From contig NZ_JABBXF010000014.1 in NCBI RefSeq assembly GCF_013030945.1, positions 62,001 to 126,000 of the forward strand: a stretch of DNA of 64,000 bases, given 5' to 3'. Below are positions 1 through 7,768 of the stretch, in pieces (position 1 is the stretch's first letter; every line of letters starts with the position of its first letter). The notes under the pieces are model-generated. The model had not been told where the DNA came from. It did no database searches and worked only from the letters and a program-made list of their open reading frames with translations. This DNA is from Streptomyces morookaense. Lineage in GTDB: Bacteria; Actinomycetota; Actinomycetes; Streptomycetales; Streptomycetaceae. Position numbers and translations under genes: made by a program.

Positions 1-1116
1 GGCACCGGCGCTGTAGACGGTGATGCCGGTGCGGTGGCAACGGTCGCCGTCCTTGTTCGCGTCGGAGGCCATGAAGCTGTCCGCGGCCTTGCGGACGGCC
101 GGCCCGAGGTCCGGGTCGGTGAGCACGCGCAGTTCGAGCGGCGGGTGGTTCGCGCACGAGGCGCCGGGTCCGGCTCCGTGCGAGTCGCCGGAGAGGGCCC
201 ACCACAGGCCGGCGGTCAGCGCGACCATGGCCGCCAGCAGGGCCGCGGTGACGATGCGGGCAAGGCCGGGGCGGCGGACGGGGCCGGGGTCCGGGCCGTC
301 GGGAGGCGGGTCGTTCCGTTCACCTCCGCCACGGGCCGGACGGGAGAGGATCTCGTCCTCGGCGGCGTCCTGCCGGCAGGCCTGGGGGCTCCACTCCCGG
401 CCGCCCACCGTCCGGAAGGACTTGAGGCTCTCCGACAGCCGCTTCTGCAGCATGCCGAGCGTCACAGGACCGCCGGCCTCGCCGCCGAACTCGTCTCCGC
501 TCTGCCCGAGTTGGCGGACCAGCTGTGCCGTGTACGGAGTCGGGGTCGTGGCGTCACCCGCGTCGATGCGCTGGTTCTTCTGCACCGCCAGCAGCAGGGA
601 CACGCGCTTCTGGTCCTCCACGTCGAGCGCCTCCCAGGCGCCGGAGGCGTTGCCGGCGTAGCAGCAGTCGAGGATCACCACGGTGTGCCGCGGCCGGCTC
701 TTGCCGGAGCGCAGCCGGTTGAGCACGTCTTCCCAGCGGATCCACCCCGGGAATCCCGGCCCGTCCTCCACCTTGGCGTCCCGCAGTCCCAACAGCAGCC
801 GGCCGTCTCCTCCTGCACGCGTGTCGGCGATGCCGTGCCCGGCGAAGTAGACCAGGAGCAGCCCGTCCGTGCGGTCGCGTGCATGGCCCAGACAGTTCTC
901 GAACTGCTCGACGCCGGGCGAGGAGAGCACCTCTATGCCGTCCTCGTCGAAGACACCGCCCTCGCTCAGCGCCTTCCGCAATTCCGCCAGGCCGGGCTCA
1001 ACGGCCGCGATGTCGCCCAGGTCCTCGTCAACCTGCAACGGCTTCCGGCTGGCGTAGTGCGCCACACCGACGAGCAGGGCGCGGTGGGACTCCTCGTGCC
1101 GCCCTGGGCCAACCAT
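1..1116 (-). CDS. Caspase-family peptidase with membrane anchor (C-terminus cut by window edge)
   Basis: The first 372 codons are visible from an ATG at 1116; the rest lies outside the window. The N-terminal part looks like a caspase (peptidase C14) domain: a catalytic His in YFAGHGIADT (about residues 90-99) and a catalytic Cys in VVILDCCYAGN (about 146-156). After a proline-rich linker comes one hydrophobic segment (about 285-307) and the beginning of an outer domain (LELRVLTDPDLGPAVRKAA) that recalls solute-binding folds. The start lies 4 bp after the stop of the upstream EACC1 gene, so the two are co-transcribed. Caspases paired with EACC1 are known in actinobacteria as predicted biological-conflict effectors. 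Inference: a membrane-tethered protease released or activated by a stress or invasion signal. The substrate is unknown. Confidence 0.85.
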   Translation of the reverse strand, partial: MVGPGRHEESHRALLVGVAHYASRKPLQVDEDLGDIAAVEPGLAELRKALSEGGVFDEDGIEVLSSPGVEQFENCLGHARDRTDGLLLVYFAGHGIADTRAGGDGRLLLGLRDAKVEDGPGFPGWIRWEDVLNRLRSGKSRPRHTVVILDCCYAGNASGAWEALDVEDQKRVSLLLAVQKNQRIDAGDATTPTPYTAQLVRQLGQSGDEFGGEAGGPVTLGMLQKRLSESLKSFRTVGGREWSPQACRQDAAEDEILSRPARGGGERNDPPPDGPDPGPVRRPGLARIVTAALLAAMVALTAGLWWALSGDSHGAGPGASCANHPPLELRVLTDPDLGPAVRKAADSFMASDANKDGDRCHRTGITVYSAGA

Positions 1117-1120
1117 GGCG

Positions 1121-1483
1121 TCAGACCTGCTCCCCGTCCTGCTCCGCACGGAAGTCGGGAGGGGCGGTGTCCCCGAGGGCCCGCCGACTCGTCCGCCACT
1201 CCTTGATCGACTCCGTCGCCTGCCGCACGATCTGGGTAGCGGTCGCGGCACCGAACCAGCCGACGGCCTGAAGCACGATGTCCATCTGCGGCCCCATGGG
1301 GACCCCGGATTCCGCGCGCCGGGCGGCCCGCTTCACCTGCACCCGGCCCTTCAGCTCCGGCTCGCCCTTGAGCCAGCTCTCCAAGGACTGGACGTCCTCT
1401 TCCAGCACATGGCCAGGGGCGGTGATGCGCACGTACGGCCGTAACTCGCCTTCTCCTTGCGTCATAACGTGACATGGTGACAC
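1121..1483 (-). CDS. EACC1-type effector-associated small protein
   Basis: A 120-residue protein (GTG start at 1483; an internal ATG at 1465 would give 114 residues and neither start has a convincing ribosome binding site). It has a charged N-terminal half containing DVQSLESWLKGEPELKGR, then a hydrophobic stretch (MDIVLQAVGWFGAATATQIV) and a basic C-terminal helix with IKEWRTSRR. This layout, and its position directly before a caspase gene, match the effector-associated constant component EACC1. EACC1 was described by comparative genomics as a recurring partner of caspase and other effectors in actinobacterial conflict systems. Its biochemical role is unknown; an adaptor or inhibitor of the caspase is a reasonable guess. 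It ends 4 bp before the caspase start, consistent with coupled translation. Confidence 0.75.
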   Translation of the reverse strand: MSPCHVMTQGEGELRPYVRITAPGHVLEEDVQSLESWLKGEPELKGRVQVKRAARRAESGVPMGPQMDIVLQAVGWFGAATATQIVRQATESIKEWRTSRRALGDTAPPDFRAEQDGEQV

Positions 1484-1621
1484 GGAGTGCGCGATTCGAG
1501 GAGAGGTTCGAGAGCTTCCGCTCCGGTGGCCACCATGGTGACCACGCCGAACTCGGCGTGCAGACCGGCAGATCGAAGGCGCGGGCCGGTTCGGACGGCC
1601 GAGGCACCGTCAGGTGTGGTG

Positions 1622-2218
1622 TCAGGTCCGGTGCGGTCGGCGCAGTCCCGCGAGGAGGAGTACGACCAGTGGTCGTGCGTCGTAGCGGGGGTCGCTGTCG
1701 GTGCCGATGCAGAGGTTTCCGATGCCCCGCATGAGGTGGTAGGCATCGAGATCCGGGCGGATCTCACCGGCGGCGACTGCGGCGTCGAGGAGTTGGGTGC
1801 ACACGGGCACGAGGCGGTCGATGAAGTAGGCGTGCAGCGCATCGAAGCCGCTGCCGTCCGCCTGCATCGCGGCGGCCAGGCCGTGTTTGGTGACCAGGAA
1901 GTCGACGAAGTGATCGACCCAGCGCTCCAGGGCGGCGAAGGGGGTCGGGCCGTTCGCCAGCAGGGCCGGGCCGGCTTCGGCGCAGGTGTCGACCTGATGG
2001 CGGTAAACGGCGATGACGAGGTCGGCCCGCGTGGGGAAGTGGCGGTAGAACGTGCCCAACCCGACACCGGCCTTGGCGGCGATCTCGCGTACCGGTGCGT
2101 CCACGCCCGAGGTGACGAAGACTGCGGCGGCGGCATCCAGCAAGGTCTGCTGATTGCGGCGGGCGTCCTTGCGCTTGGAGGCGGCCGAACCTCCGCGGGG
2201 CGGGCTGCTCTCGGTCAT
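1622..2218 (-). CDS. TetR/AcrR family transcriptional regulator
   Basis: 198 residues. The N-terminal helix-turn-helix is typical of TetR (KRKDARRNQQTLLDAAAAVF, then VREIAAKAGVGLGTFYRHF, about residues 16-65). The C-terminal ligand domain is of the kind found in repressors beside small oxidoreductases and has no recognisable specificity. The gene is divergent from the SDR gene at 2357. The 138 bp between them carries two copies of a palindromic operator, so it probably represses both itself and the SDR. A Ser/Pro/Gly-rich tail precedes the HTH. Confidence 0.95.
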   Translation of the reverse strand: MTESSPPRGGSAASKRKDARRNQQTLLDAAAAVFVTSGVDAPVREIAAKAGVGLGTFYRHFPTRADLVIAVYRHQVDTCAEAGPALLANGPTPFAALERWVDHFVDFLVTKHGLAAAMQADGSGFDALHAYFIDRLVPVCTQLLDAAVAAGEIRPDLDAYHLMRGIGNLCIGTDSDPRYDARPLVVLLLAGLRRPHRT

Positions 2219-2248
2219 GGGTGATTGCTCCTCCGACGACTGCCTTGC

Positions 2249-2295
2249 AAAGCGGAACAGCGTTCCGTATCGTATATGGAACGGCGTTCCGCTTT
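2249..2295. promoter_or_regulatory. Paired palindromic operators in the TetR/SDR intergenic region
   Basis: Two near-identical 15-bp palindromes, CGGAACAGCGTTCCG at 2253-2267 and TGGAACGGCGTTCCG at 2277-2291, lie 24 bp apart centre to centre. The outer flanks also match (AAAGCGGAAC on the left, GTTCCGCTTT on the right), so the whole block forms a larger imperfect inverted repeat. The AT-rich middle (GTATCGTATAT) could be the -10 region of one or both divergent promoters. A spacing of about two helical turns would place two repressor dimers on the same DNA face. Confidence 0.85.
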
Positions 2296-2356
2296 ATTCA
2301 TGATGCCAGACCCCGGACAACGCTGCCGTGCGACACCGAACACGTAAGGACATGCC

Positions 2357-3301
2357 ATGATCCTCGTCACCGGAGGCTTCGGCTTCATCGGGTCCCACAC
2401 CGTGCGAGCACTGCTCGACCTGGGCGAGGACTGCATCGCGGTCCAGCGCCGCGCCCACGAACTCCCGCCCGTGCTCGACGGAACACGGGTGAAGGTCGAG
2501 CGCGTGGACATCACCGACCGCGACGCCCTCCTCGCCGTCGGCCGCCGCCACACCATCACCGGCATCGTCCACCTGGCCGGCTCCTACCCCTGGCCGCCGG
2601 TCCCCGACGCCCCCGTCGAAGCGACCCGGAAGGCACTCGACGGGCTGCTGAACGTCACCCAGGCAGCACAGGAGTGGGGCGTACGACGCCTCGGCATCGC
2701 CAGCACGATCGGCGTCTACGTCGGCACCGACAACAGCGCACCGCTGCGCGAGGACGCCCCGCTCCCGATGACCGCACCGGCCTCCATCCCGACCTTCAAG
2801 AAGGTCGGCGAAATGCTGGGCGGGTTCATCGCCGACACCACCGGCCTCGACATCGTCGACTACCGCATCTCCGGCACCTGGGGCCCGCTCGGCCACCCCG
2901 ACCCGTTCTTCGCCGCGCCCGCGCTCATCCACGCCGCCGCCCGCGGCACCGACCCGGACCTGTCCCACCTCGTCCACCCGGCATTCGCGGAGGACGGGCT
3001 CGACCTGACCTACGTCAAGGACACCGGACGCGCGATCGCCCTCCTCCAGCTCGCCGACAGCCTGAATCACCGCACCTACAACGTCGGCACCGGCAGAGCC
3101 ACCACCAACGCCCAGATCAGCCGAGCGATCAGGAAATCGGTCCCCGACGCCCGGGTCGACCTCCCCACCGGAGGCGCGGCATCGCACCTCGTCCTCGACA
3201 TCAGCCGGCTGAAGGAGGACACCGGCTACCAGCCCGAGTACGACACCGAACGAGCCGCCGCCGATTACATCGCCTGGCTGCGCGCAGGCCACGACAGCTA
3301 G
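2357..3301 (+). CDS. NAD(P)-dependent epimerase/dehydratase (extended SDR)
   Basis: 314 residues. The Rossmann nucleotide-binding motif TGGFGFIGSH lies at residues 5-14 and the extended-SDR fold continues to YNVGTG near residue 240. The serine-containing strand (ASTIGVY) is present. Where the catalytic YxxxK is expected the sequence reads SIPTFKKVGEM, so the Lys is kept but the Tyr position appears to be Ile. It may be a non-classical or binding-only member, or the alignment may be off by a few residues. The gene is divergent from the TetR gene at 1622 and is probably its target. Substrate unknown. Confidence 0.88.
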   Translation: MILVTGGFGFIGSHTVRALLDLGEDCIAVQRRAHELPPVLDGTRVKVERVDITDRDALLAVGRRHTITGIVHLAGSYPWPPVPDAPVEATRKALDGLLNVTQAAQEWGVRRLGIASTIGVYVGTDNSAPLREDAPLPMTAPASIPTFKKVGEMLGGFIADTTGLDIVDYRISGTWGPLGHPDPFFAAPALIHAAARGTDPDLSHLVHPAFAEDGLDLTYVKDTGRAIALLQLADSLNHRTYNVGTGRATTNAQISRAIRKSVPDARVDLPTGGAASHLVLDISRLKEDTGYQPEYDTERAAADYIAWLRAGHDS

Positions 3302-3334
3302 GAACCGTTGCGGCGGGCTGCCGGGGCACGCATT

Positions 3335-3366
3335 CGGCCCCTTGGTCGGTACCGACCAAGGGGCCG
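3335..3366. terminator. 32-bp perfect palindrome between convergent genes
   Basis: Sixteen bases on each side of 3350/3351 are exact reverse complements (centre GGTCGGTACCGACC). It lies 33 bp after the SDR stop and 45 bp before the end of the convergent DsbA-like gene, so a bidirectional rho-independent terminator is the simplest reading. A stem with no unpaired loop bases is unusual, since the central bases must open to form a hairpin. A protein-binding site is possible but less likely between two 3 prime ends. Confidence 0.75.
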
Positions 3367-3410
3367 CAACTCCCCCTGACCCGAAGCCATATGGCCCAGG
3401 GCAACCGGAC

Positions 3411-4031
3411 TCAGACCGCCCCCAGCGCCACCAATCGCCGCTCGACGTCGTCGGCCCCCGCATGCCCCACCGCCAGCACCGTCGCCCGGCCGGCGTCGTC
3501 GACCGCCAGCAGCGTCGGGAAGCCCTGCACCCCGAACTCCGCCGAGCGGCGGAAGTCGCGGCGGGCGGCCGCCGCGGACGCCGGGTCCTCGAAGGCGCGG
3601 GCCACCGCGTCCCCGTCCAGCCCGGCCGCCTCCGCGACCTTCCGGTACGTCGCGGCATCCGACAGGCTCAGCCCGTCCGCGTAGAACGCCTCCTGCAGGG
3701 CACCGGCGAGCTCCGCCGCCCGCTCGGGGGCGTCCTCCCGCAGGGCGGCCATGCCGCGCGCCGCCGCCTCGGAGTCCATCACGAACGAGCCGTCCGCGAT
3801 CAGCCGCTCGTACGCGGCACCGAACTCCACGCCCGTCATCTCGGCGATCTTCGCGTTGGAGCCCTGGACATAGCCGAACTCCCGGATCGGCACCCGGCGC
3901 GCTCCGGTGAACAGGCCGCCCGAGACCACCTCGACGGGCAGGCCGGGCCGGCGGCGGGTGATCTCGTCCAGGGTCGGCGAGAACCCGTAGGACCAGCCGC
4001 AGTAGGCGTCGAAGACGTAGACGAGCTTCAT
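3411..4031 (-). CDS. DsbA-like thioredoxin-fold protein
   Basis: 206 residues from the ATG at 4031, preceded by TGGAGAACGTCCC (GGAG with good spacing), so a longer upstream reading is rejected. It starts MKLVYVFDAYCGWSYGFSPT, where the thioredoxin-fold active site reads CGWS: the first Cys is present and the resolving Cys is replaced by Ser. The rest is the helical insertion of DsbA/2-hydroxychromene-isomerase-type proteins, ending in a cis-Pro region (GVQGFPTLLAV). With no signal peptide it should be cytoplasmic. The missing second Cys argues against classical disulphide exchange and for a glutathione-transferase or isomerase-like role. The gene follows the MarR regulator at 4122 after 90 bp and may be its target. 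Confidence 0.85.
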   Translation of the reverse strand: MKLVYVFDAYCGWSYGFSPTLDEITRRRPGLPVEVVSGGLFTGARRVPIREFGYVQGSNAKIAEMTGVEFGAAYERLIADGSFVMDSEAAARGMAALREDAPERAAELAGALQEAFYADGLSLSDAATYRKVAEAAGLDGDAVARAFEDPASAAAARRDFRRSAEFGVQGFPTLLAVDDAGRATVLAVGHAGADDVERRLVALGAV

Positions 4032-4121
4032 GGGACGTTCTCCAGGGGTGTCATGCGTGTCGCTGTCGACACCCTCAACAGTATCTGACACGTCAGGCAT
4101 TCCCGCTCCGCCCCAGCTCAC

Positions 4122-4607
4122 TCAGCGCAGTCGCGGCAGCGCATCCCGTGCCGCATGGCTCAAGATCTTCAGGTCCTCCGCGAACCGTTCCCGGTGCTCC
4201 GCCGGCAGCGGGTCCACGAAGTGGCGCCGGATGTTCTCCACGTGCAGCCGCGCCGCCCGCACGACTGTCTCCTCGCCCGCGGGCGTCAGCCGCACCAGCC
4301 GCCCCCGGCGGTCGTCCGGGTCCGCGTCCCGGGCCACCAGCCCGGCCGCCTCCATACGGTCCACCAGCCGGGTCACCCCACCCGTGGTCAGCACCCGCTC
4401 CTGCGCGATGGCCCGCATCGGCAGCCCCGCGTCCCCCGCCCGTCCGAGGATCAGCAGCACCTCGAACATCAGGTGACTGATGCCGCACTCCTCCTCGATC
4501 GCCCGCCCCAGGATGTACTCCAAGCGGTTCGCGGCCCCCTGCAGCCGTCCGAACGCCAGCACCAGCCCGTCGTTCGCCGCCTGCTCCGCCGTCGCGATCT
4601 CCGCCAC
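4122..4607 (-). CDS. MarR family transcriptional regulator
   Basis: 161 residues from a GTG at 4607 preceded by AAAGGGGCGAGGGCCG; longer readings further upstream would run into the divergent HD gene. The winged helix-turn-helix is clear (MRAIAQERVLTTGGVTRLVD, then a wing with DPDDRRGRLVRLTPAGEE), flanked by dimerisation helices at each end. MarR proteins respond to small phenolic or oxidising ligands. It is divergent from the HD gene at 4681 (73 bp) and upstream of the DsbA-like gene, so either could be regulated by it. Confidence 0.92.
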   Translation of the reverse strand: MAEIATAEQAANDGLVLAFGRLQGAANRLEYILGRAIEEECGISHLMFEVLLILGRAGDAGLPMRAIAQERVLTTGGVTRLVDRMEAAGLVARDADPDDRRGRLVRLTPAGEETVVRAARLHVENIRRHFVDPLPAEHRERFAEDLKILSHAARDALPRLR

Positions 4608-4680
4608 CGGCCCTCGCCCCTTTCGCTGCACTTCGTGACTCCCGTGGAGCCTACGATGCCGCGCCCCGTACGCTGCTCCA

Positions 4681-5316
4681 ATGGCTCTTCCCACCCCCGA
4701 CGAGGCGCGGGCGCTGCACGAGAAGTACGCGCCGACGCGCGAGGCGTTCGAGCTCGTCCACGGGCACTGCGAGATCGTCCGGCGCATGGCGGAACAGCTC
4801 ATGCCGCGCACCCTCGACGCCGACCTCGTGCGCGCCGGCGCCCTCCTCCACGACATCGGCGTCTACCGGCTCTACGACGGCACCGGCCGGCTCGACCACC
4901 GCTCCTACATCCGCCACGGCATCCTCGGCCACGAGATCCTCCGCGCCGAGGGGCTCCCCGAGCAGCTGTGCCGGTTCTGCTCCTGCCACACCGGCGTCGG
5001 CCTCACCGCGGACGACATCCGCAGGCAGCAGCTGCCGCTGCCCGTCGCCGACTACGTGGCCGAGTCGCCGGAGGAGCAACTGGTGATGTACGCGGACAAG
5101 TTCCACACCAAGAGCACACCTCCACGGTTCCTGTCGGCCGCGGAGTACGCGGACCACGTGCAGCGTTTCGGGCAGGACAAGGTGGACGCCTTCCATGCCC
5201 TGCGGGAGCGTTTCGGCGAACCGGATGTCACCGCTATGCAGAGAACTGCCGCATCAGCCGCACTCCCTGCGCCGCGGTCATGTGCGGCAGATACGCCTTC
5301 GCGATCGCGCGCGTGA
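4681..5316 (+). CDS. HD domain phosphohydrolase-like protein
   Basis: 211 residues. The HD-domain metal motif is visible: HGHCEIVRRMAE (first His), then GALLHDIGVYRL (the HD pair at about residues 58-59), followed by HGILGHEIL and SCHTGVG. HD proteins are metal-dependent phosphohydrolases, often acting on nucleotides or (p)ppGpp-like substrates; the substrate here is unknown. The last ~25 residues (from about AMQRTAASAALP) overlap the end of the convergent gene at 5234 by 83 bp and do not look conserved, so a mutation may have extended the frame. No clear ribosome binding site, so the mRNA may be leaderless. Confidence 0.88.
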   Translation: MALPTPDEARALHEKYAPTREAFELVHGHCEIVRRMAEQLMPRTLDADLVRAGALLHDIGVYRLYDGTGRLDHRSYIRHGILGHEILRAEGLPEQLCRFCSCHTGVGLTADDIRRQQLPLPVADYVAESPEEQLVMYADKFHTKSTPPRFLSAAEYADHVQRFGQDKVDAFHALRERFGEPDVTAMQRTAASAALPAPRSCAADTPSRSRA

Positions 5317-7768
5317 TCACCGCCAGCGCGGCGGGGTCCGGATAGGCCATGTACATCGGCCGGTAGTGCGGCTGGAACTTCGCCTTGAAGTTGAGCAGGG
5401 AACGGAATCCGTAGACCGGTTCCAGCACCTTTCCCGCGAAATCCAGCACGCGTTGGAGGGCGGCCGGCGGTTCCTCCGTCGCCTTTCTCGCCAGCGGCGC
5501 GCCGGACAGGCTGAGGAAGCGCGCACCCTCCTCCTGGAACCCCAGGGCGGCGGAGGCGATGAGGAATTCCATCGAGCCGCGGAAGCCGCTCGCCCGGCGG
5601 CGCATGAAGTCCAGCGTCCAGCCCACCGGTTGACCGTCCTCGTACACCGGCATCCAGCTGGTGATGCCGTGCACGGTGCGGTCGGCGTCGACGGCGAGCA
5701 GGCAGCGCACGGCCGGGTCGTCCAGTTCGTCGAGGCCGCCGAGGGTGAAGCCCATTTCGGGCAGGCCCTTGTCCGCGACCCACTCCTCGGAGATCGACCG
5801 CACCTGGTCGGTGAGGGCGACGGGCGCGTCGCGGAAGGACCACCACTCGGCCGTGATGCCCTGCTTCTTGGCCTTGTTGAGGGCGGTGCGCACGTCCTGC
5901 CATTTCTTCCCGGTGAAGGCGAGGCCGGGCAGCGGCACCACGGTGTCCTCGGCGACCTGGACCGAGCGCCAGCCGAGCGCTTCCGCCGCCGCGCGGGTGT
6001 CGGGGCCGACGCTGTAGAAGCAGGGCGTCCAGCCGCGTTCGTCGCAGTGGCGGGAGAAGCCGGCGACGGCGGCGGCGCGGGCCTCCGGGGCTCCGAAGGG
6101 GTCGCCGGTGGTGAGGGCCACCGTGGAGATGACGCGGTAGGCGACGGCGGCCCGGCCTGCGGCGTCGAACCAGTAGTGGTTGCCGTCCCAGGTGGTGATG
6201 AAGGAGAGGTTCGATCCGCCGTGGGCGGCGAGGAGTTCGCGGGCGCGCACGGCGGCGTCGGCGTCGGTGTGCAGCCGCGGGCGACGGAAGGTGACGAGCA
6301 GCGCGGCCAGCGCGATCAGCCAGAAGAACAGCCCGCAGTAGCGGAAGAGCGCCTGCGCGGTGCCGCCGACCGGCACCGGCGACGTGGTGAAGGCGTCCAG
6401 GAAGGCGGGCGGCAGGAACTCCGACACCAGCCCGCCGAAGAGCAGTCCGGGCGTGGCGGGCGGGTCGTACTGGCCGCGGACGGCCCAGCCGATGCCCACG
6501 TACGCGGCGCAGGCCACCAGGAACGCGCCCCCGGCGACGGCCGCGAGACCGCGCATCGCCGAGTGCGGCAGCCGCAGATCGAAGCGGGCCCTGGTGAGGA
6601 CGAGCAGCACCAGGACCAGGAAGGGCAGCAGCATCTGCTCGGCGAACGCCTGGACGAAACCGGCCTGTTCGGAGGGGGCCGCGCCCCAGGCCGTGGGGTG
6701 GCTGAGGAAGTCGTGCAGCCAGTAGGCGAACAGGGCCATCCAGAACAGGTTGACGAGCACGGCCAGCCCCCACGCGAGCCGCAGGCCGCGGCGCAGTCCT
6801 TCGGCGAGGACGAGCAGCACGAGCGGGACGAGGGCGGACATCACGATGGCCGGCGAGTCGTAGAAGTTCCTCACGGCGTGGGCGGAATGGCAGTCCTGGG
6901 CGGAGGAGGCGCAGGCGTCGGCGATCTCCTGCGCGGTGGGCCGGACGGAGACGTAGAGGGCCTCGAAGGAGTTGAAGGGACCGTAGGCGTCCTTGTAGAG
7001 GATGGCCACCATGGGGCCGATCGCGGAGGCGGCGACGACGAGGGCGACGAGCACCCGGGCCTCGGTGTGGGAGGAGTGCCGCAGCCGGACGGGCCAGGTG
7101 CGGTGGTAGAGCGCGGCGCCGGCCAGCATGCCGACGAAGGCGCCGCACAGCCGCAGCACGCCCTGGAGGTGTCCCACGTACAGGGCCATCACCAGGGCGA
7201 ACGCGGCGATGCCCAGCCGCATCCGGCGGCGCCACAACGCGGTGAGGCGGTAGCTGAGGACCGCGCCGGTGGCGAGGGCTCCGACGGTCGGGGAGACGGA
7301 GAGGTCGTCGGTGAGGCTGTCCAGCCACCATTCCCCCGCGAGGGAACCGGCCTTGACGATGCCGACGCCGAGCAGGGTGCCGAGGATCTGCCCGCCGAGC
7401 AGGGCGCCCGCGGTGCGGGCGACGCCGAGCCGCCGTTCGGAGGGCGTGACGGCCAGCAGCACGACGATCGTCGCGCCGATGTAACCACCGAGGCCGGGGC
7501 ACCACAGCAGCGAGCTGGCCGGGGTCCACCAACGTCCTTCGGCGAGCGAGGGCACACCGACGCCGACCCGCTCCATGCGGTGCCGGCTGGGGCCCGTGCC
7601 GAGGCTTCCGGTGACGGCACCGACGATCCACAGCACGGCGAGGAAGGCGAGCGTGAAGGGGGCGTGGCGGACGGGCACGAGCAGCCGGTCGAGGGTGGCG
7701 CGCCAGGGGTGGGTGCTGTCGCCGACGGTGGGCGTCGGGGGCGGCGGCACGGGTGGGGTATCGCTCAT
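5234..7768 (-). CDS. DUF2156 phosphatidylglycerol lysyltransferase-like membrane protein
   Basis: 844 residues from the ATG at 7768. The N-terminal ~240 residues contain six or so membrane helices resembling a rhomboid-like fold, followed by further helices to about residue 520, a topology like the flippase part of MprF/LysX. The C-terminal ~320 residues are the DUF2156 GNAT-like aminoacyl transferase domain (FTGKKWQDVRTALNKAKKQ, GWTLDFMRRR, FLIASAALGFQEEGARFLSL). MprF proteins attach lysine or alanine to phosphatidylglycerol and reduce killing by cationic peptides. The start overlaps the stop of the upstream esterase (ATGA), so both are one transcript. Lipid and amino-acid specificity cannot be read from the sequence. 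Confidence 0.9.
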   Translation of the reverse strand: MSDTPPVPPPPTPTVGDSTHPWRATLDRLLVPVRHAPFTLAFLAVLWIVGAVTGSLGTGPSRHRMERVGVGVPSLAEGRWWTPASSLLWCPGLGGYIGATIVVLLAVTPSERRLGVARTAGALLGGQILGTLLGVGIVKAGSLAGEWWLDSLTDDLSVSPTVGALATGAVLSYRLTALWRRRMRLGIAAFALVMALYVGHLQGVLRLCGAFVGMLAGAALYHRTWPVRLRHSSHTEARVLVALVVAASAIGPMVAILYKDAYGPFNSFEALYVSVRPTAQEIADACASSAQDCHSAHAVRNFYDSPAIVMSALVPLVLLVLAEGLRRGLRLAWGLAVLVNLFWMALFAYWLHDFLSHPTAWGAAPSEQAGFVQAFAEQMLLPFLVLVLLVLTRARFDLRLPHSAMRGLAAVAGGAFLVACAAYVGIGWAVRGQYDPPATPGLLFGGLVSEFLPPAFLDAFTTSPVPVGGTAQALFRYCGLFFWLIALAALLVTFRRPRLHTDADAAVRARELLAAHGGSNLSFITTWDGNHYWFDAAGRAAVAYRVISTVALTTGDPFGAPEARAAAVAGFSRHCDERGWTPCFYSVGPDTRAAAEALGWRSVQVAEDTVVPLPGLAFTGKKWQDVRTALNKAKKQGITAEWWSFRDAPVALTDQVRSISEEWVADKGLPEMGFTLGGLDELDDPAVRCLLAVDADRTVHGITSWMPVYEDGQPVGWTLDFMRRRASGFRGSMEFLIASAALGFQEEGARFLSLSGAPLARKATEEPPAALQRVLDFAGKVLEPVYGFRSLLNFKAKFQPHYRPMYMAYPDPAALAVITRAIAKAYLPHMTAAQGVRLMRQFSA

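Noticed and set aside
4032..4121. MarR operator between the MarR and DsbA-like genes (TGACGTGTCA, TGTCGACA)
   Set aside because: The half-sites are short and not arranged as a convincing MarR palindrome.
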